Part shown: one piece after another, positions 26,100 through 34,201 of the stretch | How the letters are laid out: each line of letters begins with the position of its first letter | Numbering within the stretch: position 1 is the first letter of the stretch | Source of the DNA: an uncultured Erythrobacter sp. | GTDB lineage: Bacteria > Pseudomonadota > Alphaproteobacteria > Sphingomonadales > Sphingomonadaceae | Assembly (NCBI GenBank): GCA_947503155.1 | Contig: CANNCL010000005.1 | Location: 58,845-122,844, forward strand | DNA: 64,000 bases | Direction of reading: 5' to 3' | Notes under the pieces: generated by a model | Told to the model about the DNA's origin: nothing | Seen by the model: the letters and a program-made list of their open reading frames with translations, nothing else | The model's database searches: none | Translations under genes and position numbers: made by a program

Positions 26100-26324
26100 A
26101 CCAAGGTGCCGTGGGATCGGCTGCCAGTGGCGCAAACGCTGCCTTAGTCGCCTCAGCAGACGCATCAGGGCTTGGGCGGCCCACTCGGCAAGTTCTATCC
26201 ATTTCTCGCGCCGCTAGGCCAAGGGCGCAAATCGCCGGTTGAATCGGCAACTCAGCCTGTGTTTGACGCGCGTGCGATGACAAAATGTAACACTAGGGTT
26301 GGACGCAAATTGGAAGGTTTCCCC

Positions 26325-27023
26325 ATGAAGATGATCGGATTAATCGGCGGGCTCACACCCGAAAGTACGGCGGTGTATTACCGCGTACTGAATCAGCTCG
26401 TGCGAGACAGACTAGGGCCGGGAACTTCGTCGAAAATAATGCTCTCGTCGTTCAACTTGGCCGATGTAATGCCACTATATTTGAATGCTAAGCCCAAATT
26501 TATCGACGCCATAGCGGATGCAGGACAGCGGCTAAAGAAGGCCGGTGCAGATGGCCTCATGATCTTGTCAAACACGGCTCATATGGGCGCACAAAATTTG
26601 TCCGATGCCACAGGAATGCCGGTAATTCATATTCTGGATGCGTTAGCAGCAACCATCAATTCAGCGCGTGCAAAGCAGCCACTTTTGCTTGGCACAGATT
26701 TCGTGATGGAAGGCGACTACTATCGTGGGCACCTTGACCGGCTGCTGGATGGCAAAACATTGGTGCCCAACCGTGACGACTGCAAGATAGCAAATGACAT
26801 CCTCTTTTCAGAGCTTGCAAACGGCGTATTCTCTGATGCTTCCCGGCAAGTTTACCTAGGTATCATCGATAAGGCCGAGGCTGCCGGAGCCGACAGTGTG
26901 ATCCTTGGTTGCACGGAGCATTGCTTGTTACTCAACCAATCACATCACCGTCTGCCAATTTTCGATTCCACCCACATACACGCAAATGCTGCGGTCGATT
27001 TCCAGCTGGGGACCAATAAATAG
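26325..27023 (+). CDS. Aspartate/glutamate racemase-family protein
   Basis: A 232-residue two-domain protein with MIGLIGGLTPESTAVYYR, the Asp/Glu racemase opening. The second catalytic Cys is present in ILGCTEHCLLL. The first, normally Cys (or Thr in YgeA-type enzymes) before Asn-Thr, is Ser in LMILSNTAHMG. Racemisation by two thiols is therefore unlikely; it may be a one-sided racemase, an isomerase or hydrolase variant. The ATG at 26325 has GGAAGG 7 bp upstream, which excludes the longer frame. It is followed 70 bp later by phzF. Confidence 0.85.
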   Translation: MKMIGLIGGLTPESTAVYYRVLNQLVRDRLGPGTSSKIMLSSFNLADVMPLYLNAKPKFIDAIADAGQRLKKAGADGLMILSNTAHMGAQNLSDATGMPVIHILDALAATINSARAKQPLLLGTDFVMEGDYYRGHLDRLLDGKTLVPNRDDCKIANDILFSELANGVFSDASRQVYLGIIDKAEAAGADSVILGCTEHCLLLNQSHHRLPIFDSTHIHANAAVDFQLGTNK

Positions 27024-27093
27024 GCTCCATTTTTCCTGAGGCTCGGCCTCAACTTTGACTGGGAATCCGTATGGCCGACAAAAGGGCAAGTTT

Positions 27094-27945
27094 ATGCAAT
27101 TCGAGTTGGTAGACGTTTTTGGCAGCGGCTTGTTTTCGGGCAATCCTGTTGCTGTCGTGGGTGATGCGGAAAACCTCGATCCCGCACTGTTCCAGCGCAT
27201 CACACAGTGGCTTAATCTGTCCGAAACGGCCTTCATTTTGCCGCCAACGCATCCTGATGCGGATTACCGGGTGCGCATATTCACGCTTGAACGCGAGATG
27301 CCTTTTGCGGGTCATCCCACACTCGGATCCTGCCATGCATGGCTTAGAACAGGTGCGCCCGCAAAGCACACCGACTATGTCATTCAAGAGTGCGGCGCAG
27401 GTTTGGTGCCTATCCGCCGGCGGCCTGGTTCGGATGGGTCGCTAGCCTTCAAGGCCCCGCCGTTAATCCGCAGCGGCGTTGTTAGCGAGTCCGACTTGGC
27501 CGATGTCCTCGAGCTGCTTCAGCTTGATCGGTCGCAGGTGGTCGACGCCACATGGGCTGATAATGGTCCGGGCTGGATCGCCGTAATGCTCGATTCTGCC
27601 GAGGCTGTACTGGCCGCCGAACCACTGCGGAATTTTCCGCGCCGTATCGATGTCGGCCTGGTCGGCCCCCACCCGCAGGGGCATGAGAGCGCATTCGAAC
27701 TACGCGCGCTCTTCAGCGACCATAATGGCAATATTGTGGAGGACCCAGCTACGGGCAGTTTAAATGCCGCTGTCGCTCATTGGCTCCATAAAAAAGGATA
27801 TGTTACAGGCAATTACCGCGCATCGCAGGGCACTCGGATTGGCCGCGATGGCCATATCGACATTGATTTTGTCGATAGTGATATCTGGGTCGGCGGACAG
27901 ACGCGGACGATGTTTTCAGGCAAAGATGTTTTCCGGCAAAGTTGA
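27094..27945 (+). CDS. PhzF-family isomerase/epimerase
   Basis: A 283-residue protein with the PhzF twin-barrel pattern: FELVDVFGSGLFSGNPVAVV, LNLSETAFILPP with the catalytic Glu, YRVRIFTLEREMPFAGHPTLGSCHAWL (FAGHPT box), and NIVEDPATGSLNAAVAHWL (EDPATGS box). The family catalyses proton shifts in small acids; without other phenazine genes nearby the physiological substrate is unknown. It follows the racemase-like gene closely and may act on the same amino-acid-like compound. I used the ATG at 27094. An IS-end remnant begins 27 bp after its stop. Confidence 0.9.
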   Translation: MQFELVDVFGSGLFSGNPVAVVGDAENLDPALFQRITQWLNLSETAFILPPTHPDADYRVRIFTLEREMPFAGHPTLGSCHAWLRTGAPAKHTDYVIQECGAGLVPIRRRPGSDGSLAFKAPPLIRSGVVSESDLADVLELLQLDRSQVVDATWADNGPGWIAVMLDSAEAVLAAEPLRNFPRRIDVGLVGPHPQGHESAFELRALFSDHNGNIVEDPATGSLNAAVAHWLHKKGYVTGNYRASQGTRIGRDGHIDIDFVDSDIWVGGQTRTMFSGKDVFRQS

Positions 27946-27971
27946 GAGACTTGATGCTTAACAACTTTCTC

Positions 27972-28080
27972 GGTGCTGCCAGTCTGATCGCAACATGACT
28001 TCGATTGGCGTAGACGTCCCCTGCCCCGGCATATTTCAGGCCATGAGGTTTGCTGTTCATCCAGTGCGGCTGAACGCGCC
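27972..28080. mobile_element. Solo left end of the IS6-like element
   Basis: GGTGCTG-CCAGTCTGATCGCAAC at the left edge matches the left end of the intact IS at 55817 with two changes. The similarity continues through TTTCAGGCCATGAGGTTT, which corresponds to the 3' end of the transposase region, before decaying. No right end follows. Confidence 0.75.
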
Positions 28081-28196
28081 TTTACTGTCGAAACGAATGC
28101 ACTTTCCGCTATCTGACTTCTTTTAAGTCGCTCACAAGAGAGATTGAATGGCAGTTTTCTGGCGTTTCCTAATGTTCGACATTGGCCAGAAACCGT

Positions 28197-28844
28197 CTAT
28201 TTCGTCGCCAGTGCATCTGCTTTGACACTATCCGCCTGAGGCATGAGCATTTTGAAAAGGTCGATCAGCGCTGCATCGCGCGGCTTCCCGCTTACCTTAT
28301 CATCTAGCGGGACGAACATCCCTGAAAGCCGCATGTCCAGATAGCCATGTATCATGGCCCACAAGCCTACCGCCACAGTATCACGATCAAACTTGGTCGC
28401 TGGCAAAGAGCGCTCAATTTCATCGCAGAGCTTGTCATAGATTTGATCCATGGTCTTCGAAAGTTCGGGATCCTGCAAATTGATCAAATCGCCCCGCCAC
28501 AACAGCTTGTAGCGGTGCGGATATTGAAACCCGAAATCCAACAATGCTGTCGCGAACACCTCGATCCAGACATTGGACCCGGCCGATGCCACAGAGAGCC
28601 CCTCTTCAACGGTATTCAAGATCGTTTCAAACTGACTTTTGACCAGCGCGGTCAATAAGGCCTCGCGATCGCGATAATGATTTACCGGAGCGCCGTGCGA
28701 GACGCCTGCTTCACGAGCCACCGCTCTGATTGTCACGCCTTCGGCGCCGCCCCGATCCAGCAACTGAAGAGCCACATCAAAAAGCACTCGTTTCAGATCG
28801 CCGTGGTGGAATTTTTTCGCTTTGGACACGCCCCATATTGACAC
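28197..28844 (-). CDS. TetR/AcrR-family transcriptional regulator
   Basis: A 215-residue protein with a TetR DNA-binding domain at about residues 15-62: KRVLFDVALQLLDRGGAEGVTIRAVAREAGVSHGAPVNHYRDREALLTAL. The C-terminal helical ligand domain has LWAMIHGYLDMRLSGMF. The start is GTG at 28844 or GTG at 28829; no in-frame ATG exists nearby. It is divergent from the four-helix membrane protein gene, and TTGAC/GTCAA repeats lie between and across the start, so autoregulation is likely. Confidence 0.88.
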   Translation of the reverse strand: MSIWGVSKAKKFHHGDLKRVLFDVALQLLDRGGAEGVTIRAVAREAGVSHGAPVNHYRDREALLTALVKSQFETILNTVEEGLSVASAGSNVWIEVFATALLDFGFQYPHRYKLLWRGDLINLQDPELSKTMDQIYDKLCDEIERSLPATKFDRDTVAVGLWAMIHGYLDMRLSGMFVPLDDKVSGKPRDAALIDLFKMLMPQADSVKADALATK

Positions 28845-28878
28845 CGCCTATTTGATAGTCAATATAGACACCGTCAAT
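28837..28878. promoter_or_regulatory. TTGAC/GTCAA repeats at the TetR promoter
   Basis: ATTGAC at 28837-28842 pairs with GTCAAT at 28858-28863 and again with GTCAAT at 28873-28878. They lie between the TetR gene and the divergent membrane-protein gene at 28904. Assignment as its operator is inferred. Confidence 0.4.
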
Positions 28879-28903
28879 TTAGCTATAAAAATGGACCCAA
28901 CGA

Positions 28904-29317
28904 ATGCCAAAGATCACGATCCTGTCCGTCGCACTTTGTGCTTTCGTGTTGTCTGTTGTGATACCATTCATGGAAATTAGTGGCTCACACTTGTTCAATC
29001 CCGAATGGCCTAGCCACGCGCGCCTTCATGAGGCCTGGCAACTGATCGGGAATGCAGCTGTTTCCAATCTTGCACTCATATTGGTTTGGAAGGGCATCGC
29101 TCCGCGCCTCGGTCTTTTGCTCGGTCTAATTTTGAGCTCATCGTTCTTAATCGCATGGGCTGCTGGCCCGCTTTATGGCGGATCGATGGTTCATTCAGAC
29201 GGCACCAATTTCACGGTCGGCGGAGTGAGCGTTGTGGTGGTCGGCGTTGCAGTGATCAGCGGGCTCCTCCTTCTTGGGTGGCGCGCGCTCGCTCAGCAGT
29301 CCGAGACATCAATATGA
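28904..29317 (+). CDS. Four-helix membrane protein, unknown function
   Basis: A 137-residue protein with four membrane helices at about residues 4-24, 47-64, 68-90 and 104-125. Between the first two lies a conserved-looking loop FNPEWPSHARLHEAWQLIG. The HARLHE pattern with its His and Glu residues suggests a family resemblance to small DoxX- or DUF-type membrane proteins, but I cannot name it. It is divergent from a TetR repressor and coupled (ATGA) to a short GST-like fragment, so the original unit was probably TetR, membrane protein, GST. Confidence 0.7.
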   Translation: MPKITILSVALCAFVLSVVIPFMEISGSHLFNPEWPSHARLHEAWQLIGNAAVSNLALILVWKGIAPRLGLLLGLILSSSFLIAWAAGPLYGGSMVHSDGTNFTVGGVSVVVVGVAVISGLLLLGWRALAQQSETSI

Positions 29318-29457
29318 ATCTTGTCATCCATGGATCAGCGCTGCCCGCTTTCACGCGTAAAGTTACGCTTGCCGCGATGGAGAGGGCGGTCTCTTTCGCA
29401 AATAGGGGCATCAATCCCTATCAGCCCGTGACGACGTATTGGCGGCCAAGATTGTGA
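29314..29457 (+). pseudogene. Truncated glutathione S-transferase N-terminus
   Basis: A 47-codon frame starts at ATG 29314, overlapping the preceding stop (ATGA). It reads LVIHGSALPAFTRKVTLAAM followed by ERAVSFANRGINPYQP. This resembles the first strand, helix and second strand of the GST thioredoxin-like domain, where a full protein has about 200 residues. A TGA ends it and no continuation is seen in other frames before the MarR gene 11 bp on. It is most likely a deletion remnant. Confidence 0.5.
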
Positions 29458-29467
29458 GCGGATTGCC

Positions 29468-29914
29468 CTAATCAGCGGCGCGCGGCGCAACACTGGTATC
29501 CAGACGCCGTAGCGCAGCCAGAGATTTCATCGCGCTTTGAAAGTCACCATCGAGGGCGCTCTCCAATTCACCCTGAGCGACCTTCCAAAGCGGATAAGCC
29601 GCCTTCAGCTTTTTAAGCCCTTCTTTGGTGAGCGAGACAGCCCGCATACGGGCCGCTCCTTCTGCACCGCGCGCGACGAAGCCCCGCCGCTCCAGAGGTT
29701 TGAGATTGCGAGTAACGCTGGTGCGTTCGATCGATAACCAATCGCCAATCTGTGAAATTGAATCCGGTGACCTGGCCGCGATTATAACAAGCAAGGTAAA
29801 CTGCGTGATAGTGAGTTCTGCTGGCCGAAGTGCGGCGTCAAAATACCGATTTACAGCCCGGGCAGCACTCAGTGTGCGCACACCAGCGCAGCGCGTGATC
29901 ACATCGTCCAGCAT
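29468..29914 (-). CDS. MarR-family transcriptional regulator
   Basis: About 148 residues: MLDDVITRCAGVRTLSAAR, then the winged helix ELTITQFTLLVIIAARSPDSISQIGDWLSIERTSVTRNLKPLERRGFV with a basic wing RGAEGAARMRAVSLTKEG. The dimer helices follow. The reading frame is open to 30025, but I chose the ATG at 29914: it gives the normal MarR length and leaves two matching 12-bp palindromes (29952-29963 and 30009-30020) in the promoter region. It is divergent from the membrane protein at 30056, its likely target. Confidence 0.82.
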   Translation of the reverse strand: MLDDVITRCAGVRTLSAARAVNRYFDAALRPAELTITQFTLLVIIAARSPDSISQIGDWLSIERTSVTRNLKPLERRGFVARGAEGAARMRAVSLTKEGLKKLKAAYPLWKVAQGELESALDGDFQSAMKSLAALRRLDTSVAPRAAD

Positions 29915-29951
29915 ATCTTCTGTCTTTAAAATCAGAGCATGTCCTTCTGAG

Positions 29952-29963
29952 GTGTATATGCAC
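29952..29963. promoter_or_regulatory. MarR operator candidate, copy 1
   Basis: GTGTATATGCAC differs at one base from the perfect palindrome at 30009-30020. It lies in the divergent region between the MarR gene and the membrane-protein gene. Confidence 0.55.
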
Positions 29964-30008
29964 GCCGCGATGTTCAGCGTCAAACATTGTTGATACTGAA
30001 ACCATATA

Positions 30009-30020
30009 GTGTATATACAC
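30009..30020. promoter_or_regulatory. MarR operator candidate, copy 2
   Basis: GTGTATATACAC is a perfect 12-bp palindrome, 57 bp from its near-identical partner and 36 bp before the ATG at 30056. Confidence 0.6.
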
Positions 30021-30055
30021 GTCATGACGTATTTTAGTATGGTTAGGACGCACCC

Positions 30056-30730
30056 ATGAATTCTTCACATACCGCCTCTTGGCAGTCACTCGGCGCCCCG
30101 CGGGTTTCGACTCAATTCATCCTACTCGCCGTCATTTCCGCTTGGTTTCTTCTAATCGTAATGGCCGGGCGCTTTGGTCATTTTGACGCTGGGATGGGTC
30201 AGCCCCCGATTGCCACACTTGCTGCCCTCGTCGGCCCACCACTCCTGTTCTTGGCGCTCTTGCGCCTCAAGGGCGTTCGCGAAGAAGTGCTTAAAATCAA
30301 TCCGATCTGGATCACTGCCATGCAGGGCCTCCGAATATTGGGGGGCGGTTTTCTCTTTGTTTACGCGTTCGGGCATTTGCCAGCCCTTTTTGCCTTTGTT
30401 GCCGGTTATGGCGATATTATTGTCGCACTGCTGGCCCCCATCGTGACGGCTAAGCTTGCCATGAACCGGGGCTTCCTGAAATCTCGATCGCTCGAAAGAT
30501 TTCATTATCTCGGCCTACTCGATTTCGTCGGTGCGGTCGGATCCGGCCTCATCGCGCGCGGCACCATCCCCCTACTCGAAAACCCTGAACCGACGACAGC
30601 GCTTGCGCAGTTACCGCTTTTGCTGGTTCCTTGTTTTGCTGTGCCGCTCTGGATCTGCTTCCATATCGTAGCGCTGATGCAGATCTTTGATGCGCGGCGT
30701 GCAAGCAGCGAAGGCGAAGCGATCGAATGA
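30056..30730 (+). CDS. Multi-helix membrane protein, unknown function
   Basis: A 224-residue protein with about six hydrophobic segments: around residues 20-38, 52-69, 88-105, 108-132, 147-166 and 178-208. The cytoplasmic loops include RLKGVREEVLKINP and MNRGFLKSRSLERFHYLG. I do not recognise the family; it is not an MFS or DMT transporter by pattern. It is divergent from a MarR regulator with palindromes in the promoter, which suggests inducible export or membrane stress protection. An IS end begins 18 bp after its stop codon. Confidence 0.7.
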   Translation: MNSSHTASWQSLGAPRVSTQFILLAVISAWFLLIVMAGRFGHFDAGMGQPPIATLAALVGPPLLFLALLRLKGVREEVLKINPIWITAMQGLRILGGGFLFVYAFGHLPALFAFVAGYGDIIVALLAPIVTAKLAMNRGFLKSRSLERFHYLGLLDFVGAVGSGLIARGTIPLLENPEPTTALAQLPLLLVPCFAVPLWICFHIVALMQIFDARRASSEGEAIE

Positions 30731-31051
30731 GAGCGAGGGCGAGCGGCAGGTGCTGTCAGTCCAATCGCAACGTAGCTCCGATTGGCGGAGCTATCTGACG
30801 GTCACCAAACTCGATGCTCGGCGTCCACCACAATTTGGTGCCCCGCCATGCCCCCTCCCCGCACCCTAAAAAGAACCACAAGCAGACGGCCTAACAACCA
30901 TCCGATTGCAGGCATGGTTGCAAACACAGCCTCCCGTTTGAACGGGCCGTCAAAGCCACGGCGCCTCTACTGATAACAGCCCCTCTCCACGGCACACCGC
31001 CACAGATTCAAGCTCCGATACGCCCCTCAACCAATTGTAAAAAAGCATAAT
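30731..31051. other. Intergenic stretch with IS end
   Basis: This is 321 bp. The first part contains the IS left end (30749-30800). The rest has no gene I can support; an open frame at 30782-30973 has no family pattern and an unlikely composition. Confidence 0.5.
30749..30800. mobile_element. Solo left end of the IS6-like element
   Basis: GGTGCTGTCAG-TCCAATCGCAAC is nearly identical to the IS left end at 55817, and GGCGGAGCTATC matches the next conserved block. The sequence diverges after about 50 bp. Confidence 0.75.
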
Positions 31052-31903
31052 ATGACAACCGAAACTCCATCGATCCGCCATGATGCATGGAAAACAATTT
31101 CAACGTTCATGCTCATCTTAATTGGGCTCAGCGCCGCCGCGCATTTCGCGGTGATCGCGCTGAGCCCGTCTGATCTATATGTTGGGGCGCTGATGTGGTG
31201 TCCAGCGGCGGCGGCCTTTGTTACCTGGAAGGTTCGAGGGGCCTCGCCCTCAATCCTTTCCTGGAGACCCGGGACCGGAAAGCTTGCTCTTAAGGCCTAT
31301 CTTGTGCCGGTTTTGTACGTGACGACGGCCTATTTGCTAATTTGGTCATTGGGTATGGCTGACTTTCCAAACGGGCTGGCAATAGAAAACTGGGCTGCCG
31401 AATTGGGATTGGCAGAAACAAATCAGCCAGGCGCGCTGTTTTTGATGATCTTGTTACTTGCACTGATCGGGGTTCTGAACGCCGCCCCCACGATTATTGG
31501 TGAGGAAATAGGATGGAGGGGGCTTTTGATTTGGGAGCTCAGAAAGCTCTTTTCCTTTGGCTGGGTTTCCATAATCAGCGGCCTAATCTGGGCATGTTGG
31601 CATTATCCGATTATTTATGCCTACGGGGGCGAGGACGCATTTAGGCATATCGCGTTCTTTACGATTATGATCGTCGGAATGTCGGTCATAATGACCTACT
31701 TCACGTTCAAATCTGGAAACATTTGGCCTGCTGTAACGCTGCACTGTGCCAATAATGTCTATATTCAACAGATATTTACACCCATCACCATTGAAACCGA
31801 AGTCTCGGCATTTTGGGCAAATGAATATGGTTTGATGATTCCGATAATCGTTTGGATTTCCGCAATCTATTTTTGGCGGCGGGCAAGGCTGGAGGGGTTG
31901 TGA
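31052..31903 (+). CDS. CPBP-family intramembrane metalloprotease
   Basis: A 283-residue membrane protein of the CAAX-protease/bacteriocin-processing (ABI) family. Motif 1 is EEIGWRGLL with the catalytic Glu pair and Arg, motif 2 is WACWHYPIIY with the zinc-binding His, and motif 3 is VTLHCANNVY with the second His-Asn. About eight hydrophobic helices surround these. It starts 250 bp after the IS end and is followed by the alkaline phosphatase gene 60 bp later. The natural substrate is unknown. Confidence 0.88.
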   Translation: MTTETPSIRHDAWKTISTFMLILIGLSAAAHFAVIALSPSDLYVGALMWCPAAAAFVTWKVRGASPSILSWRPGTGKLALKAYLVPVLYVTTAYLLIWSLGMADFPNGLAIENWAAELGLAETNQPGALFLMILLLALIGVLNAAPTIIGEEIGWRGLLIWELRKLFSFGWVSIISGLIWACWHYPIIYAYGGEDAFRHIAFFTIMIVGMSVIMTYFTFKSGNIWPAVTLHCANNVYIQQIFTPITIETEVSAFWANEYGLMIPIIVWISAIYFWRRARLEGL

Positions 31904-31963
31904 ACAATCCTCCTAAATTGAGCATTTTCAACGACTACCTTAGGATAACACTGAGATGACATC

Positions 31964-33454
31964 ATGAACTTCAAACGCCTGATCCCGTCACTTTTCTTAA
32001 TGATTGGCACTGCGGCGCTGGCATCATGCCAAGCCGCATCAACGCCGAACCTTGCAGAGGCTCTCCCGCCCCCCAAGGCCAAAAACGTGATTTTGATCAT
32101 TGGCGACGGCATGGGTATTTCGACCATAACAGCCGCTCGGATATTTGATGGACAATCGAGGGGAATGAGCGGTGAAGACAACGTGTTATCATTTGAAAGA
32201 TTCCCAAATGTCGCGCTTGTCAAAACCTACAATCTTGACGCGCAAGTTGCAGATTCTGCCGGAACTGCGAGCGCGATGAATTCAGGCTTCAAAACCCAAT
32301 TAAATAAGATCAATGTGCAACCAGATGCTCCCTTTGCCGGTTGCGCGGAAATTGAAGGCACACCGCCCACACTGATTGCCGATTTGGCAGAGGCCGCCGG
32401 GATGGCCACAGGCATCGTTTCAACAGCGCGCGTGACCCACGCAACTCCTGCAGCGGTCTACGGTCACGCATTCAATCGCGATTGGGAAACTGACACCGAT
32501 ATGAATGAAACAGGCAGGTCTCGAGGATGCACCGACCTTGCCGCACAATTAATCCAATACGGCGAAGGCGATGGGATCGACGTCGTGTTAGGCGGCGGAA
32601 AACGCAGCTTTCTTCCCACAGAAGATGGTGGAAGACGCGAAGATGGAGCAGACCTTATTTCCACTTGGATAGCCATGAGCGACAACCATGCCTTCGCCGC
32701 GAATGCCATGGAACTTCGCGCATTAAATCCAGACGAGAAACAACAGGTTCTGGGTCTGTTTAGAGATTCGCATCTATCCTTTGAGACCAGCCGCGACAAT
32801 GCGGAGGAGCCAGGATTGACCGAACTTGCAACCTTTGCGGTACGAAATCTTGCAGCTCGGGGCACAGGCTATTTCTTGATGATAGAATCCGGCAGAATTG
32901 ATCATGCCCACCACGCCTCCAACGCATTTCGGGCGCTGAGTGAAACTCAAGAATTGGCGCGCACAGTTGCGGCAATTGACGCTATTACAAATGACGAAGA
33001 TACGCTGATTCTCGTCACCGCAGATCATTCGCACGTATTCACCATTGCTGGTTATCCGGTCATTGGTAACCCTATCCTAGGTCTGGTTCGCTCATTTGAC
33101 GATGACATGAACCCTCAAACCACACCTTATTTGGATGGCGACGGATTGCCCTACACAACCCTTGGCTATCAGAACGGAATTAATCCTCGCGCTGGAGCTC
33201 CGGCGCTGACGGATCAGGATGTCGCTGACGAAGACTTTCGGCAACAATCCGCGGTTAACCGCTCAGAAGGTGAAACGCACGGTGGAGAAGATGTCGCTTT
33301 GTTTGCAAAGGGCCCCGGGTCGGAAACAGTTCGCGGGGTGATTGATCAGGCCGTAATCTTTGAAATCATTGCTTCGGCTTTGGGCCTGCCGAGGTGCTGT
33401 CAGTCTAATCGCAACCTGCCTCTTCCCGGCGCAGCTATCCGGTACCCAATGTAA
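31964..33454 (+). CDS. Alkaline phosphatase lipoprotein with IS-derived C-terminus
   Basis: A 496-residue periplasmic phosphomonoesterase. A lipobox ALASC ends the signal peptide (Cys24). The active-site pieces are NVILIIGDGMG (metal Asp), QVADSAGTASAMNSG with the Ser nucleophile, MIESGRIDHAHHASN, LVTADHSHVF, and ETHGGEDVALFAKGPG. The last natural residues are about FEIIASALGLP. From base 33393 the frame runs into the left end of the IS6-like element, so the final ~20 residues (RCCQSNRNL...) and the stop are IS-derived. The catalytic core is complete, so it is probably functional. Its neighbour is a CPBP protease. Confidence 0.88.
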   Translation: MNFKRLIPSLFLMIGTAALASCQAASTPNLAEALPPPKAKNVILIIGDGMGISTITAARIFDGQSRGMSGEDNVLSFERFPNVALVKTYNLDAQVADSAGTASAMNSGFKTQLNKINVQPDAPFAGCAEIEGTPPTLIADLAEAAGMATGIVSTARVTHATPAAVYGHAFNRDWETDTDMNETGRSRGCTDLAAQLIQYGEGDGIDVVLGGGKRSFLPTEDGGRREDGADLISTWIAMSDNHAFAANAMELRALNPDEKQQVLGLFRDSHLSFETSRDNAEEPGLTELATFAVRNLAARGTGYFLMIESGRIDHAHHASNAFRALSETQELARTVAAIDAITNDEDTLILVTADHSHVFTIAGYPVIGNPILGLVRSFDDDMNPQTTPYLDGDGLPYTTLGYQNGINPRAGAPALTDQDVADEDFRQQSAVNRSEGETHGGEDVALFAKGPGSETVRGVIDQAVIFEIIASALGLPRCCQSNRNLPLPGAAIRYPM

Positions 33455-33572
33455 GGTCAGGCGATGAGCCAAAATAGCGGAACGGAATGGCTGGTATGCG
33501 AGGTCTAAGCATTGCCCTGCCCTACCCGGCCGCACGCGCTACGTTAGCCGGTGCATTTGCTCTGACAGCGCC
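33393..33572. mobile_element. Internally deleted, MITE-like copy of the IS6-like element
   Basis: This is 180 bp bounded by GGTGCTGTCAG on the left and CTGACAGCGCC on the right. About 75 bp of left end and 100 bp of right end (AATAGCGGAACGG, GCCCTACCCGGC, CCGGTGCATTTGCTC) are joined with the transposase missing. It overlaps the 3' end of the alkaline phosphatase gene. No target duplication is obvious. Confidence 0.8.
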
Positions 33573-33603
33573 ATCCAAGAAGAGCCTACGGATTATCTGC
33601 CTG

Positions 33604-33942
33604 CTATTGCAAAAGATCGATCGCACTGCGGATTGCGACAATGACCCAGCCCGCCACACCAACAATCGAAAGTGCCCAAGCAATCTTGCGCAACCTGAGC
33701 TGATTGAGAAGTGTCAGCAAGACATATAATAGTCGCCCAACCAGATAAAAAACTGCCGCTTTTTGAGCAGTGTCGCCTATGCTGCCGAGCGCCAGAGTGA
33801 TCAAGAAACAGATGATTACTATGTAATAAGTCTCGTTGAAATTCCTCTGGATTTGCCTGAATTTGTCGGATCGCGATGTGAGCAAATTTTGGATCAGGCC
33901 CATTAATGAAGCAGCCGCTAAAAGTGACACAGTCGTGATCAA
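33604..33942 (-). CDS. MAPEG-like small membrane protein
   Basis: A 112-residue protein with four hydrophobic helices. The pattern DKFRQIQRNFNETYYIVIICFL resembles the R-x-x-R-x-H/N-x-N-x-E motif of MAPEG-family membrane enzymes. FYLVGRLLYVLLTLLNQLRLR has the Arg-x-x-Tyr that follows in that family. MAPEG proteins include microsomal glutathione transferases. The motif is imperfect, so the call is tentative; a plain unknown membrane protein is the alternative. It lies alone between the IS remnant and the glyoxalase gene. Confidence 0.55.
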   Translation of the reverse strand: MITTVSLLAAASLMGLIQNLLTSRSDKFRQIQRNFNETYYIVIICFLITLALGSIGDTAQKAAVFYLVGRLLYVLLTLLNQLRLRKIAWALSIVGVAGWVIVAIRSAIDLLQ

Positions 33943-34201
33943 TTTTTATTCCTTACAAAACGTGGAAATACTCACGCAAAAGCGCCGAACAGCATGTGAG
34001 GGAGCGCATGCGCCTTGATAATCTGGCAGCAGATCCGCGAGCCTTTCAGGCGAAGCTTTATGAGAACGTTAGGTGCCAGTATTGTAACAAACGGCTCGTG
34101 TCATCTCGCAACCAGTCCAATGTCACAGGTGCACCAGCCACGACCGATCCGTCATTCGACTACGCCATCATCATGACGACGCTTTCATCTGCGCCCTGCA
34201 C

